Source: Tyto alba (taxonomy: Eukaryota > Chordata > Aves > Strigiformes > Tytonidae). Taken from it: 64,000 bases of DNA. The DNA lies in NCBI RefSeq assembly GCF_018691265.1, contig NW_024881316.1:22483819-22547818 (forward strand), given 5' to 3'. A program made the position numbers and the translations under genes. Shown piece after piece: positions 36,501-49,212 of this stretch. Each line of letters begins with the position of its first letter. The stretch's first letter is position 1. Below the pieces are notes generated by a model that was not told the DNA's origin, made no database searches, and saw only the letters and a list, made by a program, of their open reading frames with translations.

Positions 36501-36905
36501 CAAAAGGAAGATTTAATCTGTACTTCTTAAGTGAGATATTATACTTTACTAGTCCACAATACAGTTTGTCAGGAAATATAAATTGAGTCACAATCGAATA
36601 TTGTGGGTTTTCTGTTTAGAGGATATTTTGTTACTTTCCTGAACTTGAGTGCAAATGTAAATGTATTACAGATATTATAGTGGTATTCATGTTATTTGAG
36701 ACAAATTCTTATTTTGAATTAATTTTGATTACAACTACATTAAATATTTCCCCCCCACACCAAAGTCCAACTTTAAAAATACAAAACTTTCAATATTAGG
36801 TGTTTCTTTATGAAATCTCTACTTTGCTATTTTTTTCAATGTGTTCATAAAAATTCTGTATCCGTTTAGCAAACAATTATATACTTTCACATGGGCATCA
36901 GGCAT

Positions 36906-37626
36906 TGTGCCAAGTGCAAGGCAATATCAATACAGACTGGGGGACAAATGGATTGAGAGCAGCCTTGTGATGAAGGACTTCAGGATAGTGGTGGACAAAA
37001 AATTGGATGTGAGCTGGCAACATTTACTCGCAGCCCAGAAAGCCATCTATATCCTGGGCTACATAACAAGCGTGATGAGCAGGTTGGGGGAGGGGATTCT
37101 CCCCCTATACTCTGCTCTCGTGAGACCCCACCTGCAGTGCTGTGTCCAGCTTTGGGGCCCCCAACATCAGAAGGACATGGACCTGCTCGATCAGGTCCAG
37201 AGGAGGCCACGAAGATGATCAGGGGGCTGGAGCACAGGCTGGGAGAGTTGGGGTTGTTCAGGCTGGAGAAGAGAAGGCTCTGGGGAGACGTTATTGCAGC
37301 CTTTCCATATATAAAGGGAGCTTTTAAGAAAGATGGAGAGATGTTTCACCAGGGCCTGTAGTGTTAGAACAGAGGGCATTGGTTTAAAACTGAAAGAGGG
37401 TATGTTCAGATTGGACAGAATGAGCGCACATTTTTTTACAAAGAGGTTGGTGAGACAGTGGAACAGGTTTCCCAGAGAGGTTGTGGATGCCCATCATTGG
37501 AAGTGTTCAAGGTCAAGTTGGATGAGGCTTTGAGCAACCTCATCTGGTGAAAGATCTCTGCCTGTGGCAAGGGAGTTGGACTAGATTATTTTTGAATGCC
37601 CCTTCCAATCCAAACCATTCTGTGAT
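36906..37626 (+). mobile_element. 5'-truncated CR1 LINE (sense to KHDRBS2)
   Basis: CR1 in plus orientation. Readable blocks are [17 protein letters not shown] (within the frame 36841-37218), [15 protein letters not shown], then QVQRR. After a frame break come further CR1 blocks: the [13 protein letters not shown] region in frame 37137-37361 and a RLDRMSAHFFTKRLVRQWNR region in frame 37333-37533. It ends with the CR1 3' UTR and the CCATTCTGTGATTATT terminus at 37611-37626. The reverse-transcriptase catalytic region is absent (5' truncation), and a short internal deletion follows the CCAAGTGCAAGG block. It is an inactive relic. Confidence 0.9.
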
Positions 37627-40600
37627 TATTACACCATTTATTTTGGGTCAGTCTGTGTAACAACAAAACAGAAAAATATTTTTACACATTCAAATACAAA
37701 ATGTATTAGTTTCAGCTAAATGCTACTAAAAGGTTTTTGTAGATCGTTACAAGTTTGCAGAAACTATAGCCTAGTCCTCAGTTTAGCTAAAATATGAGGG
37801 AAGGAATAAAGGTTATTCTCTTGGTGTTGTTTTGTGGCCAGTATATATAAACACATTTTTTTTTTATGTATAGTTGCAGTTCTTAAATACAGGCATACCA
37901 CTGTACTTATCTTTGCTTCTATATAGGCATTTGTTATGTATGCTTTTTTACAGATTAAACAGAAAAAGGAATTAGAATTTTAGAGGTTAAGATTTGAGGC
38001 ACTGAGAGATTAAATTACTTGCACAAGGTCATAGAAATCTGTGATCAGACTGGGAACTGTTCAGATCTCCTGAGTCCCAGTCTTATCTCCTCTTCTTTGG
38101 GATAAGCCCTCCTTTTCACACAAGATAAAGGATTTGCCTGTTACCTTATTGCTTTTGAGTAAACTTTTCATTCTGTAATGTAGCTATTCAGTTGCAGAGG
38201 AGCAGGTGCTTGCTTTTTATTTCATACACTACTTCTAAGGGCCTCAGCCTTCCATAGCTGTGAATGTATAAGCAAAAATTCCTTCTAAGGTTCAGGACTA
38301 CAAGAAAAGCATTTTTTTTTTTTTCATCTGTTATGAACTCTTTCTTTGTGATTGCTACATTGATATATTTCTGTATTGTTTTAACTGCTTTCTATGGGAA
38401 AATAAGCAATCTCCTCCTAACAAGTAGAACTAGACACCAGGAGGAAAGAATGGAATAGGAAGATCAGGGGTAACTTATAGGGTGTAGCATTTTTTTTCTT
38501 CCATGTGTAGTTAATAATTTAATTATTAGATATATTAAAAGGATTATTAGATATTAGAAAGAGTAAGGCATTTCTAAATGAAACTGTTCTAAATCTAGGA
38601 ATACTGTTATAGATTCAGAATCTGGTCATAAGGGGATTGTACGGTACAGTATGCAGTCATCTGAATATTGTGGATTGCAGTACAGGTGCACCACAATTTA
38701 AATTTGCAGTATCTGTCTGGTCCTTTATTCTTCAGTTTTAAATGTGTTATTTTATTGTTTGTTTGAAACTTCAGTGTGATATGGGCTGCCTCAGCTATCC
38801 ACTGAGGAACACTCCATCCAGTAATGGAATTTGGGTAGAAAATACAGTGTGTGAATAAGGTATTTTGGGCATGTTTTTTTCTATTTGCCACTTGTTTGAA
38901 AATTACATGGCTTCTTCAGTGGTCTCCAAAAATACTTTCTTGACTCCTGATTTGATTGCACAGGTGATTTCTGAAGTCTCTGCCATCATGTGGAGAACTC
39001 TCTTTCCTTTTTAATATAACAACAAACCCTTTCCCAAAGTTTAACAAAACCAATATTAAATAATGATATATCCTTAAGTTGGAAAATTAAAAAATTCTTC
39101 TATTATGGTTTATCACTTATAAAACTTTGCTAAATAACACAATACTGCTCAGTAAAAGCAAGTTCTTTTAGCTCTGAAACTGCTGAGATTACCTGCATTG
39201 TATTGCTTCTGTCTTCAACTACAGTTTGTACAACATGCTGCTAGTGATACCAAAGAGAATTTAGATTTTGAAAGACTAGTGTTTTTGAGTTCATCACTTG
39301 CCTTTTTATTTTTCAACACCAGCTTTGTTCATTACTTCACTATTGGGGGGTATAATTTCAACCATTAAAAATTTCAGCTTAGTTGTGTTTGTCCTGGAAG
39401 CTTTCAGTCCAGACAGCAGCTCACTATCCATTTATTCTATGGAAGAAGTGAATGAATTAAGGTAAAACTGTCTCATAACTTGAAACATCTGTTGCTTATA
39501 GTATTCTATAATGTACTTTTTGATATGGCTGACTAAAGGCCCTCTGGAATTTAGTCCCTCATTTGAATGCCAAGTAGTGTAAATGCCATTACAAGCTCAT
39601 GACCTCTGAATTCTAAAACTTCTCCATCTCTCATAATTTAAATGCTTATAGCCTGAGGTACATGGACTGGGAAGTGATGTTTGGTCCAGAGGCATGTCAC
39701 AGTACTGCCAAGATAATGATCTTATCCTGAATAAGAGTTACTCTGAAATAAAAACAGTACCCTTTTACAGTGACAATTGATTGGAGACCTTTGAAAAATA
39801 ATTTTTGGGTGCTACCTAATCTCAGTTAAATATGCTTAGATGCCTAGGATTAGGAGTCTTGCAGGATGAGAATGTGTCTCAGTATTTAAGCAGGCAGGAG
39901 TCAGAAGATAAACCTATCACAAAAATATTACCATCACTTTAAGGAAAATCTGACAACTACAGGATGAAAAAAAGTAGTCTTTGATGTTTTTTGCTTCATT
40001 CCTAAAGGGATATCTTTCAGCTGTTTTGTATAACTTTACAAGCAAACCAGTAATTAGAAAATATGGTACTGATGATTCAGCACTTTGGAATTTAAAGTTA
40101 ATTTTTAAGATTTTTCTTTTGTGCCTGAACATGAGTTATGAATCCTGTTCAAGTCTATTACTTCTAGCCCTGTGGAAGTATAGAATTAATCTTACGATGT
40201 AAGTAAATTGCACGAACAACAGACTGAGAGATGATGCTGCATGCGCCTCCTTGAGAAAATCTGGGAAAACATGTTTGAGGAATGTAATTACTGCTAGTGA
40301 ACAAAAGAAGTATTATTTGGAGACTGAAATATATAATGTCTGATTGTTGATACTGCTTCATTTGAAATGGCTGAATAAACCATACCCACTAACCATTTTC
40401 TCTGGGTGCTATCTTTCTAATGGTACCTCACTCCATGGGCCTGTTGGGTACAAAAGCCCTTTAGTGCTTTCTTCCCAGGAACTGGATGTATGGAATCCTG
40501 TTACTTAAGCTCCATAATAGACAGAGGGGAAGAAAAGTCCTAGATTCTGCTACTTACTATCAGTGTGTATTTGCATAATAGGTTACTCAGTATTTTGCAC

Positions 40601-41537
40601 CTTTTAGTGAGGATCTTGTACCAAAAAGTTCTTAATATTTACTTTTTGTATTGTTCTTTTTCGTAATTCTTGCACTTTCCCATTACTGAATTGTCCTATG
40701 CCATTGGATGCCCTTGTTTCACTTAAATTACAAGCTCTAGGAGGCAGGTGTGAGGTGCTATGTACATATAATGTCGTAGTTCATATAAATGTGTTTTGTC
40801 ACTTGTTTGTCAGGAAACTGATCACCGAAGAACAGTTGCCTGTAAAAGCTATCAGCAAGGTTTGGAGTCTGTTTTGGAGATGCCTTCTGCCCAAGTGTCA
40901 CTGTTCATATTACCTGCTCACTCAAAGTTTCAATTTGGTTGAGCTCTTTCCTGTGGACATGTCCATGGAGATGCTTTCCATTGCCATCTGTAATAGGTCT
41001 GTTTGCTTTGTAAACCTTTGGTCTTTTCCAGTTAAGTATTGTACCTATCATCTCTCCAACTGTTCTCTCCATTAATATCTTTCGAAGTTTTTCTTGACTA
41101 TCTCCAAGTGTACTAACCAATACCTAGTGCACGCTGGCCTGGTTAAGAAGGCCGCCTTGTCCTCACAGCAGAATTTTAGACTCCACTACTCTTTTGAAAA
41201 ACTAATATAATCCAGTCATTCTTAATGTACCTCTTGTAACACACTGTCATGTTTTTCTAGGCATTTCTTTGTTTTTTACCAGAAACAAAGCAGCAAGCTG
41301 CTTCTGCCCACTTATGACTTAATTCTACCTTTTGTGTTCCCACACATTGTATTTTGACTTCAACAAATGTCAAACAGATTAAGTTATAAAACAGGTATCT
41401 TAATCACTCATCACTCTTCTTGCTTGTATTTTTGGAGATGAGGTACTAATTTAACAACCTCATAGAATTAAGCAAAGATACAGTATCAGCCTGCATGCTT
41501 ATCAAATGTACATCTTTAAAACCAACATCCTGTGGTT

Positions 41538-41582
41538 TTGTTTTTTGTTGTTTTTTTTTTTGTTTTTTGTTTTTTTTTTTTT
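41538..41582 (+). repeat. T-rich simple repeat with G interruptions
   Basis: Runs of 5-14 T broken by single G residues. Low complexity. Confidence 0.8.
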
Positions 41583-41787
41583 AAGTTAAATGAACACTAA
41601 TGTATTCAAATTATTAATTTACAGGGTTGCAGCAGAGAAGACTGATAATGGATTCACAGAGCAGTGGGATAAGAAGGGAGAATGCTGGGCTGGATAATAT
41701 CAGTTTCCTTTTGAGGAAACAGAAGTTTTTGAGCAGAGAAAACTAACATGCGTCTAAGGCACCACAACTTAGTTGAATGAATGCCCT

Positions 41788-41848
41788 GACGAGCAAGTGA
41801 GTCCACCCACATCAGTGCTTAGTTGCCCTCTGAGCTCAAACCATGACA
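41788..41848 (+). mobile_element. 3'-end remnant of the ERVL-like LTR family
   Basis: AGTTGCCCTCTGAGCTCAAA then CCATGACA (41821-41848) matches the last about 28 bp of LTR copy 2 almost exactly. The preceding 33 bp align loosely with the GAGTGAGT...TGTGGTGCTC segment of copies 1 and 3. No matching 5' end was found nearby, so only the tail survives. Confidence 0.6.
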
Positions 41849-43424
41849 CAGGAAAAGATGCAGAAAGGCAGTAGTGGGATAGTCTGAATTATCATTGAAC
41901 AGCTACTACAGGTTGGGATAATAGAGGATGCTTGATGTAAGAGGGCTAGGAGACAACCTAGAGAATTAAGCTTGAAGTAATCAGAAGGGAAGCTAGTGTA
42001 AGAGTACAAGCATGTAGGAAGCAAAAACAAGACAACATATAGCTGAAATTAGTTATGAGAGAAGAAAAAGTGAGAACAGGTGAAAAAGTCGAGGAATAGG
42101 AGAGGAGTGATCCTTATTGCTGTTTGCAGTCAGACTACAAAAGATCAGATAGTAGCAGCAGCAAAGTCTAAGGGCAAAAATAGGCTTTCAGTAAGGTCAC
42201 AGAGGCAGGAAAGTTTTTATATGTGTACTTTAATGTAATGGAAACTGCAAGGGAAAAGTTAATTTGCATCAACAGCAGCAGGACTTTTGAAAATGCATCT
42301 TATGCTAATAGTGGTGTGCAGAAGCATGCCACACAAAGGTAGACCTGACACAACTTTTTTGCTGCTTGACAAAAGCCAGGACTACACTTTTCTTGAAAAA
42401 TGTTACTTTGCTGCCATTAAATTCTCTCCATGATAAGTTAAATGATTTAGCTAGAGATGGTGTCATGTTGTTATGTTACCTTATTGACTGTTAATCACAC
42501 CTTAATATTCCAGATTTTTCCATAATAGAAGATTTTTTTTTTTTTGATTTGTCAGGTGCTTGTTTTATAACACCTATTCCTGGTGATCTTATGCTTCTAC
42601 TGTTACTTGCTCTTTCAGTGGGAAAGGGCAATTCAGGCAAGATTTACTGAGGACCCAGCTGGGAATCTTTTCGCACCAGGCTGCCATGTGTGTTTCTTTG
42701 TCATTGACTGGTATGGCTGCTACATAGCTGCTGTTGAAGAAAGGCTTTGTCTTGGTGGAATTTTTACTTTGACATTAGATAGGGTATTTTTTTTTTCCCT
42801 GATTCTGAAAAACATGGTCTTCTCTAAGAGTTTAGCATTGTTTTATTAGAACATTTGCTGTTGATGCTCAAGCTAGCAGCATGATCGTTACAGCATTCTA
42901 TCTTTAAACATCTGATGCAGAGCATGTACAGAAGAGTGGAAGCTGAGTATATATTAATGTCAAAGCCATGTTTTTCACTCTTGGGATCCTTACTTCGTTG
43001 CATTTTACATCACTTTTCTAGAACTGTACAAATTGTGAAATAGGGAGAAGTCTTCAGTCATATAATATAGGATGCAAAGGCAAGTACCAAATTACACCTT
43101 CAGAAATCAAACCCTTCACTAAGGAATGCACACCCTGGCAGTGCCCTTGTAGTTCTCAACAGGTATTTGTGTTTTCCCATCTTGGTACACTTCTCTTTTG
43201 GTTTTGAGCAGACCCAGAAGCTCACAGTTAAGCCAAGGGGGTCTCTTGCTCTGCCTACTTCCCTTACCTTTAAAGGAGATGAACTGTTTTTGTGCTTGCA
43301 GGGGAGCATTCTAGAAAAACTCCCAGCACTTGCTAGCTCCTTTAGCCTCCATGGAAGCTTCCCATGAAATCCCTCCCTCAGCGAATACCACGAAGAGTCT
43401 GGATAAGTATTCTTTACACCCTGT

Positions 43425-44005
43425 GGCTATTTATAGACATTGAGATCCCTTCAAGTCTTGTCTTCTCCAGGCTAAACAGTCCCAGCTCTCTCAGCCTATC
43501 CTCATATGTGAGGTCCTCCAGGCCCTTAATCGTCCTTCTGGCCCTTTGTTGGACTCTCCAGTGTGCCTGTGACTCTCTTGTACTGGGTAGCCCAGAACAG
43601 GACACAGCACTCCAGATGGGACCTCACCAGTGGGGACCCCCTGGACCTGCTGACAGTGCTTCTCCTAATGCACCCCAGGAGGCTGTTGGCCTTCTTTGTA
43701 GCAAGGGCATGTTGCTGGTTCTCGGTCAACTTTTTGTCTTTTAGAACTGGTAAGTCTCGTTTTACAAAGCTGCTTTCCAGCTGTTTGGCCTCCAGCTTGT
43801 AGTGGTGCATGGGGTTATTCTGGGTGTGAGACTTGGCGTTTCTCTCTGAACTGTGTGGTTTGTATGGATGCGTTTCTGCAGACTGAGGTGCCTCTGAATG
43901 GCAGCACAACCCTCTGGTGTATCAGTCGCTCCTCCCACTTGTGTATCTTTCTGAGGGAGCGCTCTCTCATCATCCAGGTGATGTTGAATGGTATCAGACC
44001 CAATA
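43425..44005 (-). mobile_element. Older CR1 LINE fragment without its 3' end
   Basis: Minus-strand frames 43526-43909 and 43414-43605 preserve CR1 reverse-transcriptase C-terminal blocks. These are [43 protein letters not shown] and, in another frame, [20 protein letters not shown]. The plus strand continues to about 44005 with further CR1-like sequence, including a run resembling the ATCATCCAGGT-type block. It lacks the usual 3' UTR and ATTCTGTG terminus and is more diverged than the 14102 and 36906 copies, so it is probably an older subfamily. Confidence 0.8.
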
Positions 44006-44353
44006 TTAGAGTCTTAATTTAAGTGTCTTAATCTTGAATGCTACCCTTACATTAATTCTAAATGCAAGTATATTAAGAATATGGAGAACACATGCAAATA
44101 TTGTCAAGATAAGTGAGTAGACTCTTTTTCCTTGTTTATGATCTCTGTGTGGTTAATGGAGTCAGGATGATTAGTATTACAAGTAGAACAATAGGAGTCT
44201 GTGTGCACTTAATTTGACACAATCTGTTCCTTGTGAGTTGTTAATAATACATCTTTGTGTAATAGTTAAAATGCTACTTCCACAGTAAACGTTTAACTTC
44301 CTATCGAGTTTTCGTTTTGTTTTGGTGTGTTTGGTGTTTTTTGTTGTGTGTTG

Positions 44354-44374
44354 TTTTTTTTTTTTTTTTTTTTT
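44354..44374 (+). repeat. Oligo-T tract (21 T)
   Basis: 21 T following GT-rich low-complexity sequence from about 44312. Confidence 0.85.
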
Positions 44375-47300
44375 GTATTTTGTCCTTTTCCTATGAGTTT
44401 TTTTCTGGCTTTTTTTAAAATCCTAATTGTTTCAGTCTGGTCATCTGGATTCAGCTAGCAGCCTATTTTGGCATTTATTATTTTCTTAAAACTTGATCTT
44501 CTGTATTATAATTTCTTCTGATTTTCTTCGATGGTTTTGCCAGTGATGTCACTATGGATTTTTTTTTATGTAGTTCTGTTTTGTTTATTTTTTTTTGTTT
44601 TTTTTTTTGGTTAATGCAGTATCTGGTCTTACCTTGACATGTAACCTGCAAATTGCTTGCTTTTTGCTTGAGTAAAATAAGGTTTTGTAACTGTTTGTAT
44701 TAGCTAAAGGCTATCTGCTTACCATTAATTGTGTGAGGTATACTGTTTTCTCTTTACCTGGGAGCAAGGCTACAATGTTGGACTGATTCAGGAGGTTTTT
44801 TGGGTATCAGAGAGCTAGTTTTCAAGAACTAATGTCTTTGTGTAGTGAAGAATAAGCAGTAAGCAAAAGACAAGCAGAACATTAGCCCTTTGGAATAATA
44901 GAAACGCATAGAAATTTATAGGAAATATACCTGCACAAGGAGTAGGCAGATCAAAATGAGATACCCTCTAATAACATTTTGTTATTGCAGTACTGTGAAG
45001 CTGTTTCTTTATTTCTTTTACAGTGAATGGTAAATACAAGTGTGCAGAAATGTTGGGCAGCTGAGTTTAGGACTTAGTGAGCAGTATAAAAGGGAAGTGA
45101 GGGAGATGAAAGGACAAATTGTAAAACTATTCTGGGTTAACATCTTGGGGATTAAATTCCAAGAGCTGTGCACCACTGTGTGCTCTATAAAGAGGATGTT
45201 TGTTACATGTTGGATGAAGGTGGACTACTGCTAGTCTGCAGAGCAAATAAAACATTACTACCTCTAACACATGCCATTTAGCACTCTCACAGTAATATAT
45301 ATGGAAGGATGCAGAAAGGGACTGGTATAAGTTTTGCCAAGAACCATAACACTGAGTGACTGCAGCTGTTTTTCGTGCCCAGATAATGAATGATGCTGCA
45401 GAAGTGAGGAGTGCCTCAGTTTGCTGACTCCACATTGTGGATGCCTCCCCTGTGGGCTCTCTGCTTTCCTCCAGCACATAAATTTTTGCTTACAATGAGA
45501 TCAGTGTTGACTTCTGTTCATATGACACTGGAACTCCATCTCCAGGTTCAGTGAGGCTAAATGTTAACTTAGTGCAGAAGCTTGAAAAATAGTTTCATAT
45601 TAAAACTAATGTGGGTTGCAGTTGCATTAATCTCTAGTGATAATTGTATTTGCCAGCTGGGTGCCTGTTCCTGTTTGGCGTAAGAGTCTTTATATTCAGT
45701 ACCTTATTGTTATTTTTTTTTCTTGACAGTATCTTGACTTCTTTATGCTGGAGCTCTTCCCTGCAGGAAAGAGGCCAGCATTTCATCTCTAGAGTTTTAT
45801 TTGAAAAATGTATTATGTCTTTTAAGGCATGATGGGCTGCAGGCAGGGTTTAATCTGCCACTTGCCAAGTCACATTTTGCTAATCGTTTATACATCTAGG
45901 TCAGATAATATTGTTACTGGAAGTTCTTATAGCCAGTGAAGAAAATCAAATGCAATTATCTCAATGACGCCAATAAATACGGGCTCCTTAACCTCAGCTT
46001 TTAAAGGATACCAGCTATAAGCCCATTTTCATAGCAGTCTAAAACATAATTGCATTTTGAATAAGTCAAACGTCTGTTTCATGTTTTACAAACTGTAGTA
46101 GTAAAGCTTTGTTTGATCTTCAGCCTGAAAAGTCCCTATCAGATCATCTCTAAACCCACCTAGGTAGTGGAAGGCTATAATTCAGAGATTAATTTATAAG
46201 GAGTTAAAAGGAACAATAGGATTTGAAAGGATGTAACTTTAAACTTTTTTATACTATAAAGTTTTCTTTCAAATTCAAGTGTGGTACTGAAAACTTGATA
46301 GTGTGCCCAAAAGGTCTGGATATCTTCTGTGCATGAAATTTCAGCTTAAATCTGTGTGTATTATTGGCAGAATTCTTATTCAAGTAAACAAAATTAATTA
46401 CTAGCATTTGTTGTGTATTTTGTCTCATTTTGAGTGCATTGTTCTCAGTTCAGTTTTGTTAAACTGCTCCTTTGGTTTTACCAATTGAAAAAATTATCTG
46501 TACAGATTAAATAGAAGGAACATATTTTGTCAACATCTTCCCAGGCATCCCACTGAAAGTATGATGTACCATTAGACTTCCAGAGTACTGGTACAAGGCT
46601 GATTTTATATTCAGTAGAAATGAACGTTGTTCATCTTAAAGATACTTAGTTTAAGAAGCTGAACAATTTTCAAGGATCTTCAGAAATTTGAAACTTTGTT
46701 GGAAAAGCAGACATGCCATGATTTCTAATAAATCTGAGTTAGCAGTTATTCAGTATCTTCCTAATGTTTACAAATATTTTTATACTACTACTGTTTTATT
46801 ATTGTGTTTTAATTTGTTACTCTTTTCTCCTTCTGAAGATTGGTAGTGTTTTAGCTTTTTCAGTCTTTTGAAATCTCATCTTGAATTTTCAAAATTACTT
46901 GCTAGCAGTATTAGTGTTTTCTCAGCCAGTTTTACAAGTCCTTTACAGTGGTGTCTTCTAACCCTTTGATATGTCCATTGTTCCATTAGCTGCAGTTCCT
47001 TTCCTCCTTTTTCTTCCCCAAAGACTTCTGCCACTGTCTCCTGGCCTCCTTCTCATCTTTCCTCTTCCTTTGTTACCAGCTGCCACAAAGCAGTTGCAAT
47101 CTCTTTGGCCTCAGTTGCAGAGGCCCTGCTGACAACTGGAGAAGCAATATAAAGATGCTTATCCTAACTAGAAAAATTTGATGTCACTGATACTCAGTTC
47201 CTGGACCATGATGCAGAGAGTGAACTGCACCAGTTACGGGGAGCAAGTACAACTTCAGTCAGGATTGTTTGCTTGAGCTTTGTGCCATGTCTTAACCTAT

Positions 47301-49134
47301 ATGAGCTTGGTATAAATTCTGTGAGGTTCAACCAATCTGAAAACAACTTACTGATCTAAGTAGTCTTTAACACAAACATTATTCCAAGATCTTTCACTCT
47401 TTAAGATAATTCTACTGTGTTCATCATCTAATCAAAGCAACTTATTTTTTAACAAAGGCTGAAATAAAACCCAAACTCATTAGCTCTGGGTGTCTTGATG
47501 TCATCTGTTATTAGCTTTAACGTCCCTTTTGCTAATTCAGAAATGTGCTTAGTAGTGTTTCCTTAAATTTCATCTTGATCTAAAAGTGTGACTTGGTTTA
47601 TGGTGTCAAGAATTTTAAATCCAATGAATAGCACCACTTCTAAAACACATTGCTAGTAAATCTAGATTTCTTCCATAAGGACAAAAATATACCTATGAAT
47701 TCTTGGGTTTGGATAATTGTATTCTTTGGAGGTATCATCCTTCATATATTTTAAAAAAACAAATTACAGTATAAAATGGATGAATAAGAAAAATTATAAT
47801 GCTGAACTAACATAGATGAAGTATTCATTTTAGATGATTTTTCTACCCAAATACAACTACTTTACTCCACAAACACGTCTTTGAATTTTGAGAATTAAAT
47901 TCACAATGTTTTTTTATGTTCTGAATTCAAATGGAAACAAATCTGCTGTTTTGCAGATGCTGTTAGCCCCCTGCTCCCTCCGCAACTTCCTTTTCCAGTG
48001 TTCACCCTGCACCTGTTTACATTAATTTACAATTAATTTACAGTGATTGCGAAACTGAGTCATGTGTCTGAGATGTATTTCTGGTTTGTACTTGGTAAGT
48101 GAGAATGCTTCACATGTCTTTGCAACTCTCCTGTCAAATCTGGAGTCTCTATTGACCATGTCAAGCAATCAGGAAACTTGGAAGACCATCATCATTTAGG
48201 AGCAAGTAAGTGTCAATGTAGCTGAGACCAAAATAGGCTCATAGATAACTGCAAAGAGAAATCAACACTAGTAGCAAGTGGTTTTATTTGTTCTGCATCA
48301 CAACCCACAAAAAACACTGTGGAATACTGAATACAGTTAACCACAGTAATAGTGGTGAGTCATAAAAATTAATATAATAAATACAACACTGATAAAACAG
48401 ATACTTGTCCACCTGCTCCCAACACCAAGTTTCCTTTCCTATTTCTAACTCTGTTACTAAAGCTTTACTAACTTATGCAGGCATTCAGTGTTACATTGCT
48501 TTGAACACAGGAGGGGGCTGTCAGTGTGTGTTGTCCACATGGTCAACTATTTCTGGTTTTCACATGCTTAATGTTTTTTCCAAAGCAAGCCAATTTTTTT
48601 ATTTTTGTATTCAATTTTCCCCCTTTTTTCTCTGGAAATAGTGAGGGAATGCTAAAGTGTGTGTACACACATACATGTGTTTTTATGTATGTATATATGG
48701 AAAGAACAATGGAGAAACAGCTGTTAGCCAAGCAACTGCTAAAGAGCCCACAGCAAATCAGTTCTGTATAGACAGCATAGCAGATGGTATAAATTGGGGT
48801 AGTACAGTTCAGCGGTCAGTCACCAGCAAAAAATGTAGAATCCACTTCCAGTGAGCAGTAATGTCTTGGCATAACTATGCAGAAATTGTAGCTTTTTGCT
48901 CCTAAACGATTCCTCCCCAGTACTCACACATATATTCGTTTGCTTGGAGGTAAAACTGCCAGTTTATTTCTCTTCTGTGCTGCTTCAGCTTGTTTTCCCC
49001 CAGCTAGCATTTTCAAGAATGACTGCTAGAGAAAGCCACTATTCTCTAATCTGCTAGGATCTTCAGAGTCATTTTGCCTCTGCTCCAAGCCACTTTCTCT
49101 TATGATAATAGGCCAGTGGAATGCCAGTAAGAAA

Positions 49135-49212
49135 AGAAAAAACAAAACCAAAAACAAACAAACAAACAAAACCCACAGAAAAACACCATGACAAAACCAA
49201 GCCAAAACAAAT
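49135..49212 (+). repeat. CAAA-rich simple repeat
   Basis: Repeated CAAA and AAAAC units with a run of three perfect CAAA copies near 49156. Low-complexity DNA. Confidence 0.8.

Larger units (their letters stand above)
21131..36905 (+). other. KHDRBS2: KHDRBS2 intron 1, first segment
   Basis: It starts at the GTAAGG donor and, after the CpG island ends near 21620, becomes ordinary AT-rich DNA. No second coding exon was recognised (I looked for the EIEKFQ and KH-domain blocks). Short frames have no domain. Simple repeats are at 26370-26410 (A-rich), 28472-28498 (C tracts), 30553-30596 (T/GTTTT) and 32263-32278 (A). That this is intron 1 is an inference from the large first introns of KHDRBS2 in other vertebrates. 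Confidence 0.6.
37627..43424 (+). other. KHDRBS2: KHDRBS2 intron 1, segment between CR1 copies
   Basis: AT-rich presumed intronic DNA. It contains T-rich simple sequence at about 41538-41582 and a small LTR tail at 41788-41848. The frame 40698-41075 (+, 125 codons) has no recognisable domain, and the opposite strand is open in parallel. No exon was recognised. Confidence 0.5.

Noticed and set aside
40698..41075. 125-codon plus-strand frame in intron 1, considered as an exon
   Set aside because: It does not resemble KHDRBS2, has Cys/Leu-rich composition typical of chance frames, and the opposite strand is also open.
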